Origin: Mauremys mutica
Lineage: Eukaryota > Chordata > Testudines > Geoemydidae
Assembly: GCF_020497125.1 (NCBI RefSeq)
Contig: NW_025422903.1
Location: 1 to 64,000 of the forward strand
DNA length: 64,000 nucleotides
Direction: 5' to 3'
Below, piece after piece: positions 11,001 to 23,000 of the stretch (its first letter is position 1; each line of letters begins with the position of its first letter). The notes under the pieces are model-generated. The model did not search any database. It saw only the letters and a list, made by a program, of their open reading frames with translations, and was not told where the DNA came from. A program made the position numbers and the translations under genes.

Positions 11001-14000
11001 TCCAGAACAGCAGCCTCCTGCAGGAGCTGGGCAAGGTACCGCGCCGGGGGGTCCGGGCTCGTGGGGGGGGGGGGGGGTCCGGGCTTGCTGGGCGGGGTGG
11101 GGGCTGGGCTCGCCGGGGGGGGGCGGGGGGGGGGCCGGGCTCTCACATCCCCCAGAGTTTGCCCAGGAGCCCCTAAGATTCCCCTGGGGGGGGGTGATAT
11201 TGGTTAACCTTTGACCCCTTCCTCTGCTCCCCTCGCCCCAGCTCTGCTCCCAGGTCGAGCAGCTGGAGACGGACAATAAGCGGATGCAGGGGGGGGGCCC
11301 CGTGTCGGACGGGCCCCCTCCCCCCGGGCCCCCACCCCCCGAGCTCCTGCGGCTGCAGGCCGAGAACACGGCGCTGCAAAGGAACGTGGCAGGTAACCCG
11401 GCGCTGGGGGGCGCTCGCCCCGAGGCGGGGCCGGGGCTGGGGGGTCACCCGTGGGTGGGGAGGGGGGCGGGGTGCTCGCCCCAGCAGACAGGGCCAGGGG
11501 CTGGGGGTGGGGAGAGAGAGGGAGGTGGGGCCGGGCAGCCTGTGGGGCTGTGGCCAGGGGCCGGGCCGGCTGGGGGCCGTGGCGGGGCGCTGGGGGGGCC
11601 GGGCAGGCGGGGGGGGCCGTGGGTGGGGAGAGAGGCAGGGATGCTCTCACGTGCAGGCAGGGCGGGCGCGGGGCAGTAACCGGCTCCCCACAGCCCTGCA
11701 GGAGCGCTTGGAGAAGGAGGCGGCCCGGCAGGCCGAGGGGCAGGGGGCCCCCCAAGCTCCGGGCCCCGCTGGGGAGGCCGGGGCCGGGCCCTGCCAGCCG
11801 CTGCCTGCGGAGCTGGAGCTGAAGTGGGCGACCGAGCGGGAGGAGAAGAAGCTGCTGACGCAGCAGCTGCAGGGCCTGGAGGTCAGCGGGGGGCATGGCC
11901 GGGGGGGGGGGGTCTGGGCTGGGGGCTCCCATGGGTCTGACCCCCCCCCGCTCTCTCCCCAGGCGGCCAAGCAGGCCGAGATCTCCCGGCTTCAGGACGA
12001 GCTGACTAAGGTGAGCGGGACCCCGGATCCCTGACCCGGTGTGGGGGGGCCGGGGGGGCTCTGGTGACCCCTCCCTGACGGCGTCTCCCTCCTCTCTGCA
12101 GCTCAATGAGAAACTGAAGAAAAAGCAAGAGAGGTAGGGACCAGGACGCCTGGGTTCTCTCCCCAGCTCTGGGAGGGGAGTGGGGGCTGGTGGTTAGAGC
12201 GGGAGGGGGCTGGGGACCAGGACGCCTGGGTTCTCTCCCCGGCTCTGGGAGGGGAGTGGGGGCTGGTGGTTAGAGCGGGAGGGGGCTGGGGACCAGGACG
12301 CCTGGGTTCTCTCCCCGGCTCTGGGAGGGGAGTGTGGGCTGGTGGTTAGAGCGGGAGGGGGCTGGGGACCAGAACGCCTGGGTTCTCTCCCTGGCTCAGG
12401 GAGGGGCGCAGGGGCTGGGGACCAGAACGCCTGGGTTCTCTCCCTGGCTCAGGGAGGGGCGCAGGGGCTGGGGGCCAGGACGCCTGGGTTCTCTCCCGGC
12501 TCTGGTGGTTGGACAGGGGGCCGGGCCCCGCACCCCAGAGCCAGGGTGGGGGGTGACGGGGCGTTTTGTCTCCTAGTTTCCGGCGGCTGCAGGCGGAGAA
12601 GGAGGCTCTGTACAACGACAGCCGGTGAGACGGGCCCCGGGCAAGGGCCAGAACCCACCCGGCCCCCCGCTGGCTGCAGCCGTCTGGCTCCCCTGGGTGG
12701 GGGCCCGGAGCCCGGCCCCCCAGTGGGCGCGCGCTCCCCCCCACCTCACACATGCGCGCACACACACACGCACCCCTGCAGGGCCCGGCCCCCCGAACCC
12801 CCCCCCCCCCACACGCACCTCGCACGGCCCGGCCCCCCGAACTCCTCCCACCCACCTGCAGGGCCCGGCCCCCCGAACCCCCCCCCACACACGCACCTCG
12901 CATGGCCCGGCCCCCCGAACTCCTCCCACCCCCCGCAGGGCCTGGCCCCCCGAACCCCCCCCACCCCCGCAAGTCGCACGGCCCGGCCCCCCGAACCCCC
13001 CCACCCCCCCGCAGGGCCCGGCCCCTACACCCTCCTGGCTCTTATTCGCTCCCTGCCCCAAATGTTCTCTGCCCCCCCCGGGGTGTAAAGTAAACGGGTA
13101 AAAGTTTGTCTCCTTCCCCGGCTCTGGGAGGGGAGTGGGGGCTGGTGGGTTAGAGTGGGGGGGGGCTGGGAGCCCGGACACCTGGGTTCTCTCCTGGCTC
13201 TGGGAGGGGAGGGGGGGCTGGTGGTTAGCGTGCGGGGGTGGGGGGCTGGGAGCCCGGACTCCTGGGTTCTCTCCCGGCTCTGGGAGGGGAGTGGGGGCTG
13301 GTGGGTTAGAGTGGGGGGGGGGCTGGGAGCCCGGACACCTGGGTTCTGTCCCGGCTCTGGGAGGGGAGTGGGGGCTGGTGGGTTAGAGTGGGGGGGGGCT
13401 GGGAGCCCGGACACCTGGGTTCTCTCCCGGCTCTGGGAGGGGAGTGGGGGCTGGTGGGTTGGGGGGGGGGGCTGGGAGCCCGGACTCCTGGGTTCTCTCC
13501 CCTGAGTGCGGGGACCCCGTCTCTGCTGTTCTTGCTCCAGGACCAAGCTGGCTGAGGTCCAGCAGCAGAAAGCCGAGGAGCTGAAATCGCTGCAGCTTTG
13601 CAACCAGAAACTGCACCAGGAGCTGCAGGCAGCCGCGCAGGTGAGAGGTGGGGGGGGGGGGGGCCTGCCCCCCCCCAGGTCCCGTCACGTCCCCGGGGCA
13701 GGGGCTGGCTGGCGCGGGGGTGGGGAGGAGCCAGGCTGGGGGGTTGAGGGGGTACAGGAGGTGGTGGGATGCTTTGGGGGGCTCTCTCCCAGCCGGTCCC
13801 CCTCTCCCCGCAGAGCGCCGCGGAGCTGCGGGAGCAGCTGCAGAGCCGCCAGAGGGAGCACGCGGACGCCCTGCACGCCCTGCAGGAGCAGGTGAGGGGC
13901 CCGGACTCCTGGGTTCTCTGGGTGGGGGCTGGGATCTGCTCCCCCCAGGGCTGTGTCAAGGGTAGCAGCTGTTCTCCCCCCCGCCCGCCTTCTCTAACCT

Positions 14001-17000
14001 CCCGGGTTCACTCCAGCCCCTTCCCTTCCCGTAGGTCCCGCTGGCGGCCGTGTCGCCTCCCGGGGCCTTCGCTCGTCTGCGTGTCGTTCGCTCCCCGGGT
14101 CAGGGGGGGGTTCGCGGGTCCTGGCCTCTCTGGATCTCCCCCGGAGCTTGACTTTCCGCAGCGGTTTCCAGTGTGGCTGCGTTTGCCGAGTCCCTCAGCC
14201 CGTTTCCACTGGGCTCTTGCGGTTTGTGTCGTGCTGTTGGCTCCTTCGTTACCTTCTGCTCGGTTTTTTTCCGTTGCGTTTTGCGGCGCCGGGACCGTCC
14301 GGTGGCGGCGTGTGGCGGGGCGCGGGCGGCGTGTGGCGGGGCGCGGGCGGCGTGTGGCGGGGCGCGGGCGGCGTTTCCCGTCGCTCTGGGGGTTGAAGTT
14401 GATTTGACGTTTCGCGCTGACCCGGTTCCCGTGTTGAATGTTGCGGTTCACGGATGTTTTCGTAGTGGGGTTGAACCCCTGGCTGCTGCCCGTGCGAATG
14501 GCACCTTGCTGGGGGGCCCCGCCCTGCCCCAGCTGCAGGGGAGCAGTGGTGGCACGTGAGGTGCAGCTGGGGAAACCGAGGCACGGACGGGGCATGGGCA
14601 GGGACGCGTTGCCGTTGGTCGTCTCCTCGGCCGTTCTGCGTGTTAACCTGCGTCTCTTCTCTTCCTGCCTCTGTCTGGGCGCCCCCCCTCCCCGCGCCGT
14701 CCCCCCGGGGGCAGGCGGCCTGCCAGAGCGCAGAGACCCAGGAGCAAGTAGAGACGATTCTCTCTGAGAACGAAGCCCTGAGAACCAATCTAGCGGCGCT
14801 CGAGCAGGTACCCGCTTGGGCAGGGGGCGTCTCCCCTGGCAGGCAGGGCTGGCCACGGGGGGGCACCATGGGGCAGGGGGCGTCTCCCCCGGCAGGCAGG
14901 GCTGGCCACGGGGGGGCACCATGGGGCAGGGGGCGTCTCCCCTGGCAGGCAGGGCTGGCCACGGGGGGGCACCATGGGGCAGGGGGCGTCTCCCCCGGCA
15001 GGCAGGGCTGGCCACGGGGGGGCACCATGGGGCAGGGGGCGTCTCCCCCGGCAGGCGGGGCTGGCCACGGGGGGGCACCATGGGGCAGGGGGCGTCTCCC
15101 CCGGCAGGCGGCGTCTCCCCCGGCAGGCAGGGCTGGCCACGGGGGGGCACCATGGGGCAGGGGGCGTCTCCCCCGGCAGGCGGGGCTGGCCACGGGGGGG
15201 CACCATGGGGCAGGGGGCGTCTCCCCCGGCAGGCGGGGCTGGCCACGGGGGGGCACCATGGGGCAGGGGGCTCCGCAGGACTCTCAGCTGGGGGCCTCTG
15301 CTCCCGTCCTGCACCCAGGTGGGGTTTGATTTGGGCCTGGGATTCGCCTTTGCTGCCTGCCCTAAAACTCAAGCGCTGCCCCGCCCCAGCAGCGGCTGCA
15401 TCTCGGTGCCAGGGAGCTGTTATATGCAGCTGTTCCCCACCCCAGAGGCAGCTGCATCTCCCCCCCCTCGGCCTGCGAGGCTGCTGCACTGAATTCCCCG
15501 GTTCTCCTGCTTGCTGGATTCTTTTCTCCTTGCGTCTGGCGTCCGCGTCCCCTCTGGTCTGGTTTGTTCTCTGCCCTCGGCTTGCAACCCCCCCCAGCCT
15601 GCGCCCGCCCCGTGCTCTGATCCCAGTCACTGGTGCGCTCAGCTACTGGGGACCCCTCCCATGGTGTGGGGCGCTCCGTGGCCGAGGGCAGGTTCCCAGC
15701 TCCTGTCCTGGGAGAGGCTGGAATTGACTAGCCCAGGCCGAGCGCCGTGGGGTGGGGTTGGGCTGCTGCCCGCAGGCCGGTGGCGGGTAGTTCCCCAGGC
15801 CCAGTGCCGCGGGGTGGGGGTCAGGCTGCTGGGGGCGGGGGGGTAGTTCCCCAGGCCGGGCGGGCCGGGGGCGGGGGCGGGGACGGGCTGCTGGTCGGGG
15901 GCGGGGGGGGTAGTTCCCCAGGCCGAGCGCCAGGGGTCGGGCTGCCGCACACGGGCCGGTGGCGGGTAGTTCCCCAGGCCCAGCGGCCTCTCCTCTCCTC
16001 TCCTCTCCCGCTGTTAAGATCCAGACGTCGAAGACCCAGGAGCTGAACCTGCTGCGGGAGCAGAGCGCGGCGCTCGGCCTGGAGCTGCAGCAGAGGCAGA
16101 GCGAGAAGGAGGCGCTGGCCGGGCAGCGGGACGACCTCGACACCCAGCTACAGGTGTGGGGAGACGGGACGCCTGGGTAGGGCTCATCCCGCCCGGGGGG
16201 GCTGGCGGGGGGGCGGTTTTGGGTTATGAATGGGGCCGCGTTCCCTTCTCCGCCCCCCCGGGTGTTCACGGGGAGGGGGGCGCGTTCCCAACCCAGGAGC
16301 AGGCTGCTCCGCCCTTTGCAGGATCCCCGACCCGGGGGGCTGCTGGGTTAATGCCCACGGGAGGCCGCGCTCTTGCGTTCACCTGCGGAACTCCTTGCCA
16401 CGGGGCGGCCGACTGCCCCGAGAAGCAGCTGGAGTCAGGCCCAAAGCCTGTCAGCCGGGGTCTCCCTGGCACCCCGGCTGCTGTGGGAGACAGGCCTGGC
16501 TGCGCTGTCGGGGCAGCAGATTTATCGGGGCCTGGTACGTGCCCCCCCCCCCAGGAATCCATCCGAGCCAACAGCCGCCTCCTGGAGCAACTGCAGGCGC
16601 TGGGGCAGGAGAAGGAGAAGCTGGTTGTGGAGCTGGAAGAGGCCAGGAAGGTGAGGGGTGGGGCAGGGGGGTGGGCAGGCCGGGTGCTGGGGGGCCAGTC
16701 TTGGGGGTGCTCTGGCTGCGGGGGGGCACAGCGGAGGGCACTAGGGGGCTGGTCTCGGGGGGGCTCAGGCCACGGGGCTCAGCGGGGACACTGGGGGGCC
16801 GGTCTCGGGGGCTCAGGCTGTGGGGCTCAGCGGGGGGCTCAGGCCGTGGGGCTCAGCGGGGACACTGGGGGGCTGCTCTCTGGGGCTCTGGCCGTGGGGC
16901 TCAGCGGGGACACTGGAGGGCCGGTCTCGGGGGGCTCAGGCCGCGGGGCACAGCGGGGGGCTCAGGCCGCGGGGCACAGCGGGGGGCTCAGGCCGCGGGG

Positions 17001-20000
17001 CACAGCGGGGGACACTGGGGGGCCGGTCTCAGGGCTCAGCGGGGGGCTCAGGCCGCGGGGCTCAGCGGGGGACACTGGGGGGCCGGTCTCGGGGGGCTCA
17101 GGCCGTGGGGCTCAGCGGGGTCTCCCCGCAGAGCGCAGACAAGCGCAAGGCCCTGCTGGACGCGCTGGCGGTGGAGACGCAGCAGGAGAAGGGGCGGCAG
17201 CAGGAGGTGCTGGCTGCGCTGCGGGTGCAGCACGACAAGGAGGTGCTGAGCGTCCGGGCGCAGTACGAGCGGGAGCTGCGCCAGGTGCACGAGGAGAAGA
17301 AACGCCACGAGGAGGCGCTGCGGGGGCAGCTCAAGGAGGAGAAGGTGCTGGGTGTGGGGGGTAGGGAGCCGGGGGGGGCACTTCTGGGGGCCAGAATTTT
17401 TACACACAGCTGCTCTGCTCCGCCCGTGGGGCGTTATGTGTGGCTGTTCCCCAGCTGCTCCGCCCCAGAGCTGGCTGCACCTCAGCACCAGGCAACCCCT
17501 CCCCATGGGGTGTTATGTGTGGCTGTTCCCCAGCTGCTCCGCCCCAGAGCTGGCTGCGTCTCAGCCCCGTGGGCTCTGCCCTAGCTGGGTGGGCTCACGC
17601 TAGCCCTGCCTCTTTGAAGCCCCCGGCCCCTCAGCGCGAGGGCAGGCGGTGATGGTGCCTCTCCCTGCGCCGCAGGCCCGCACCCGGGAGCTGGAGAGCT
17701 CGCAGCAGACGGTGGAGGAGCTGCGCCTGCAAATCCAGTCCATGGACGGGGCCAAAGGCTGGTTCGAGCGGCGGCTCAAGGAAGCGGAGGTGGGAGAGGC
17801 CCCGGGGTCCCATTCCTGTCCCCTGCCCTGGGGCCGGGTGAAGCCGGCGCCCCCTGGAGGGAGCCGGCGCCCGGTCCCACCCCCCATATCCCCGGCCATT
17901 CTCACTCGGGGCGTCTTTCCTGTGTTGCAGGAGCTGATTGAAAAGCACCAACGGGACCATGAAGAGGCGCTTCGAGTGTGCAAGGAGCAGCACGCGGCCG
18001 AGCTGAAGGTACGACCGGCAGCTGCCTTGTCCCAGGGGTGGCGGCGTCTCCGAGCCAGGGAGCCTCCCGCTGGGGTGTTACACGCGGCGGTTCCCCGGGG
18101 CGGCGGCGTCTCCGAGCCAGGGAGCCTCCCGCTGGGGTGTTAGACGCGGCGGTTCCCCGGGGGCGGCGGCGTCTCCGAGCCAGGGAGCCTCCCGCTGGGG
18201 TGTTACACGCGGCGGTTCCCGGGGGCGGCGGCGTCTCCGAGCCAGGGAGCCTCCCGCTGGGGTGTTACACGCGGTGGTTCCCCGGGGGCGGCGGCGTCTC
18301 GGAGCCAGGGAGCCTCCCGCTGGGGCGTTACACGCGGCGGTTCCCAGGGGCGGCTGCGTCTCCGAGCCAGGGAGCCTCCCGCTGGGGTGTTACACGCGGC
18401 GGTTCCTGGGGGCGGCTGCGTCTCCGAGCCAGGGAGCCTCCCGCTGGGGTGTTACACGCGGCGGTTCCCGGGGGCGGCTGCGTCTCCGAGCCAGGGAGCC
18501 TCCCGCTGGGGTGTTAGACGCGGCGGTTCCCGGGGGCGGCGGCGTCTCCGAGCCAGGGAGCCTCCCGCTGGGGTGTTACACGCGGCGGTTCCCGGGGGCG
18601 GCGTCGTCTCCGAGCCAGGGAGCCTCCCGCTGGGGTGTTACACGCGGCGGTTCCCGGGGGCGGCTGCGTCTCCGAGCCAGGGAGCCTCCCGCTGGGGTGT
18701 TACACGCGGCGGTTCCCGGGGGCGGCGGCGTCTCCGAGCCCGGGAGCCTCCCGCTGGGGTGTTAGACGCGGCGGTTCCTGGGGGCGGCGGCGTCTCCGAG
18801 CCAGGGAGCCTCCCGCTGGGGTGTTAGACGCGGCGGTTCCCGGGGGCGGCTGCGTCTCCGAGCCAGGGAGCCTCCCGCTGGGGTGTTACACGCGGCGGTT
18901 CCCCGGGGGCGGCGGCGTCTCCGAGCCAGGGAGCCTCCCGCTGGGGTGTTACACGCGGCGGTTCCCCGGGGGCGGCGGCGTCTCGGAGCCAGGGAGCCTC
19001 CCGCTGGGGTGTTACACGCGGCGGTTCCCCGGGGGCGGCGGCGTCTCCGAGCCAGGGAGCCTCCCGCTGGGGTGTTACACGCGGCGGTTCCCCGGGGGCG
19101 GCGGCGTCTCCGAGCCAGGGAGCCTCCCGCTGGGGTGTTACACGCGGCGGTTCCCGGGGGCGGCGGCGTCTCCGAGCCAGGGAGCCTCCCGCTGGGGCGT
19201 TACACGCGGCGGTTCCCGGGGGCGGCGGCGTCTCCGAGCCAGGGAGTCTCCCCGTGTGGCGTTATATGCGGCGGTTCCCGGGGGCGGCTGCATGTTCTGT
19301 GGGCCAGGCAGCCCTTTAACCCCTGGCTGCGTGTCCCTTCCCTCAGCTAAAGGACCAGGAGGTGGACGCTGCCAGGGAGCAGCTGCGGGCAGCCGAGAGC
19401 TCCCGGGACGAGCACGTGGGCACGATCAGCCGCCTCAGACAGGTGAGGGGGAGCCCGGAGCCCCCCGGGGTGGGGTGGGGCGGGGTGGGGCTGGGGTGAG
19501 ACTGACGCAGCCTCGTCTCTGGCAGGAGGTGAAGGACACGGTGGACGGCCAGCGCATCCTGGAGAAGAAAGGCAGCGCTGCAGTGAGTGGCCCCCGAGTT
19601 CCGGCCCCGCCGAAGGAACCCAGGAGTCCTGATCCCCGCCCCCTCCCCCGGGCGCCCCCTTGCTGTGACGCAGCTTGATGCTCTGCAGTCATGGAGCCCC
19701 CCGGCCCCTCCAGCTGGCCCCATGCGGAGGGGAGACGCGCTCCCTGCTGGCCCCTGCCCGGCACAGGGCTGCGCTCCGGGCCCCGTGGCCCCCGGGCCCT
19801 TTCAATGCTCTGCCCCCTTCTCCGTAGCTCAAAGACTTGAAGCGGCAGCTGCAGGTGGAGCGGAAGCGGGCGGATAAGTTGCAGGAGCGACTGCAGGAGA
19901 TCCTGACCAACAGCAAGACGCGGACGGGTGAGCGGGGGTGGGACGCTGGGCCCCCCACCCCATCCGGCACCAGGGACTGGCTGGCCCCGGGGGGCAGGGA

Positions 20001-23000
20001 CCTTGCCCTCAACCTGCAGTCCCTTCCCAAGCTCCTTTGCACAAGTATGGTACTGAGATGCGGCCACCTCTGGGGCGGGGCAGCTGGGGAACAGCCGCAC
20101 AGTGAATCTGCAGTGATCTTAGGCTGCGCCCTGTGGGGGGCGATGTTCCCCCTTCCACCATTAGGGGGCAGCCCCCCATTCTCCAGTCGGCCAAGGCTTC
20201 ACAGAAGGGGGAGGGGCAGTTTCAAAGGAGGAGCCTGCGGAACTCCTCGCTGCAGGATGGCCCAGAGCGGGGGTGTTTGACTGGGGGCTTTTGGGGCAGG
20301 GCCGTTCCTTGAATCTGTGGAGTCGCTCGCATGCACCAAGAGGCAAAATCATTCTGCTTTTCCCTTGGCCGTGGCAGGAGAAGTGGAGATCAAATATTAA
20401 CGCCGGGCGTGCGCCGTTTCCGTGCCGGCCTCGCTGCCGCGGGGAGCTGGACTATTAAATACGGTTCTGGGCATGAAATATTAATTCCCATGGCAAAGAA
20501 ACGCATTTAGCTGGAGCTCAGAGCATTCATCTCCTGCGGAATAACCGTCCCCTGGCTTAACGGGCACCTCAACTTCTGTCCCCCAGTGCAGGGGGGCTGG
20601 GAGCCCGGACTCCTGGGTTCCCTCCCCTGCTCCGGGAGGGGAGTGGGGGCTGGTGGTGAGAGCAGGGGGGCTGGGAGCCCGGACTCCTGGGTTCCCTCCC
20701 CTGCTCCGGGAGGGGAGTGGGGGCTGGTGGTGAGAGCAGGGGGGCTGGGAGCCCGGACTCCTGGGTTCCCTCCCCTGCTCCGGGAGGGGAGTGGGGGCTG
20801 GTGGTGAGAGCAGGGGGGCTGGGAGCCCGGACTCCTGGGTTCCCTCCCCTGCTCCGGGAGGGGAGTGGGGGCTGGTGGTGAGAGCAGGGGGGCTGGGAGC
20901 CCGGACTCCTGGGTTCCCTCCCCTGCTCCGGGAGGGGAGCGGGGGCTGGTGGTGAGAGCAGGGGGGCTGGGAGCCCGGACTCCTGGGTTCCCTCCCCTGC
21001 TCCGGGAGGGGAGCGGGGGCTGGTGGTGAGAGCAGGGGGGCTGGGAGCCCGGACTCCTGGGTTCTCTCCTCGGCTCCGTGTGGGTCTCAGCATTGGCGTC
21101 CTTGTGCGGCTGTTTCCCGGCTGGCCCTCTCCAGAGCCAGACGCATCCTGGCAGTGCAGGCGTCTGCCCCGGTGGGTTAAACATGGGGCGGCGGCGGCTC
21201 CTGTCTCCCCATGGTCGCGAGGCCCCCGCGCTTCACCCGCTGCCTTCGAGAAGCTCCAAGGCGGATTCCCAGGAGGCCGACTCCTGGTAGTGTCGGTAGC
21301 CGGGGGGCTCTTGGGGGGGCTAATCTGGGGTCACTCCCTGACTGCAGCAGGCCCAGGGCTGGATTTGGATCTCGGGGGGGCCCTCAGGATCGGGCCCTCA
21401 GGATCGGGCTATTTCCAGCAGCTTCCTTGGCTCGCTGGGAACCGGCCCTGGGATCGGTGCCCGTTTCTGCGTCTCACCCGCTGGCCCCCCCCTCCCCCAA
21501 CACACATTGCAGCGCAATTCTCCAGGCGCTGGGAGGGGAGAACAAATCCCAGGCTCTGTAGACAGACACGCCGACCCCCTGCAGTGTTCTGTGTGGCTGT
21601 TCCCCAGCTGCCCCACCCCAGAGCTGGCTGCATCTCAGCACCGGGCTCGCTGGCCCCACCCCATTTGGGCTCACTGGCGGGGGGGAGGGGGGGTTTGAGG
21701 GGGGAGCCCCTGCTGGGCTGTTCCAAACAGACGGTTGGGGGGGGGCGGGGGGAGCCCGGACTCCTGGGTCCCATGCCCTGTCTCCGCAGGGCTCGAGGAG
21801 CTGGTTCTGGCCGAGATGAGCTCCCCCAGCCGGGCGCAGACGGGCGACAGCAGCAGCATCTCGTCCTTCAGCTACCGGGAGGCCATGAAGGAGGGGTCCG
21901 GGCCCGGCAGCACCAAGGTGAGGGGTGGGGCTTCCTGCTCGGGGGCGGGGCCTCTTGTGGACCAAGCCCCGCCCCATGCTCCTTCCCCTCCCTCCTAAAG
22001 AGGCGGGGCCTCCTGTTCGGGCTCTTGGCTGCCTGCTGCTCCTCCCTACTCCCTCCCTGCCCAGGGGGCGTGGCCTCTGCTGCTAGCCCCTCCCCTCATG
22101 CCTGGGCTCCTCCCCTCCCCACTCCCTATGCCCCGCCCCCTTTGCAAACCCCCTCTCTGCCCCCCAGTCCAACACGGGCAGCCCCCAGTCCCAGCGCCCC
22201 GCGGACCTGTCGGACGAGGAGATCTCGGAGCTGTTCCAGCGCCTGGCGGAGACGCAGCAGGAGAAGTGGATGCTGGAGGAAAAGGTACCAGCCCCACCCT
22301 GCTGGGGGGGAGGGGGGCGTGGGGCAGGAGTGGGGGGCGACGTCTCGTGCTCTGACCTGCCCCCACAGGTGAAGCACCTGGAGGTGAGCAGCTCCTCGAT
22401 GGCGGCGGATCTGTGCCGGAAAAGCGCCATTATCGAGACCTACGTCATGGACAGTCGCATTGGTGAGAACCCCGGTGTCCGGGAGGGGGGCGCGGGGGGG
22501 TTGCTCCCTGTCCCAGGGGTTGGATTCATCAGCAGCCGTCCCAGACGTTCGGGGGGGGGGGGGGGGGGGGGGCCTGCTGCATGGCATGCTGGGAAAACCC
22601 TCACCCACTCGCGCCCCCCCCGGGTGAGTTCAGGTGGGGGGGGGCAGGGCTGGACTAGCAGGGGGCTGCGGGTCGGGAGTGAGGGGCGCCGGCAGAGCTG
22701 GGCCGTGGGAGGAAGTGAGGGGCAGCAGCAGGATTGTGCCAGTGTCGGCCGTCCAGGACGTCGGCTGGGGGCTGCTGGGGGGGGAGGCTGGTCACCCCCT
22801 CTAGCCCTGAGGGGCTCATTGGCCACTGGCGGCAGACAGGACACTGGGCTTGAGTGGCCTTTGGTCTGCCCCAGTCTGGCCACTGCATACCCCCCCCCCG
22901 TCCTGAGTGAGCCGCCCAGGGCGCCGTTCTGTGCGGCTGTTCCCTGGCTGCCCCACCCCAGAGGTGGCTGCATGTCGGCACTGAGTGAGCAGCCCAGGGC

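Noticed and set aside
12746..12979. Small Cys/Gly-rich peptides on the minus strand
   Set aside because: They are translations of the C-rich minisatellite in GRIPAP1 intron 10.
18262..19678. Repeat-protein-like frames with [14 protein letters not shown] units
   Set aside because: These are translations of the 62-bp intronic minisatellite. All three frames are periodic.
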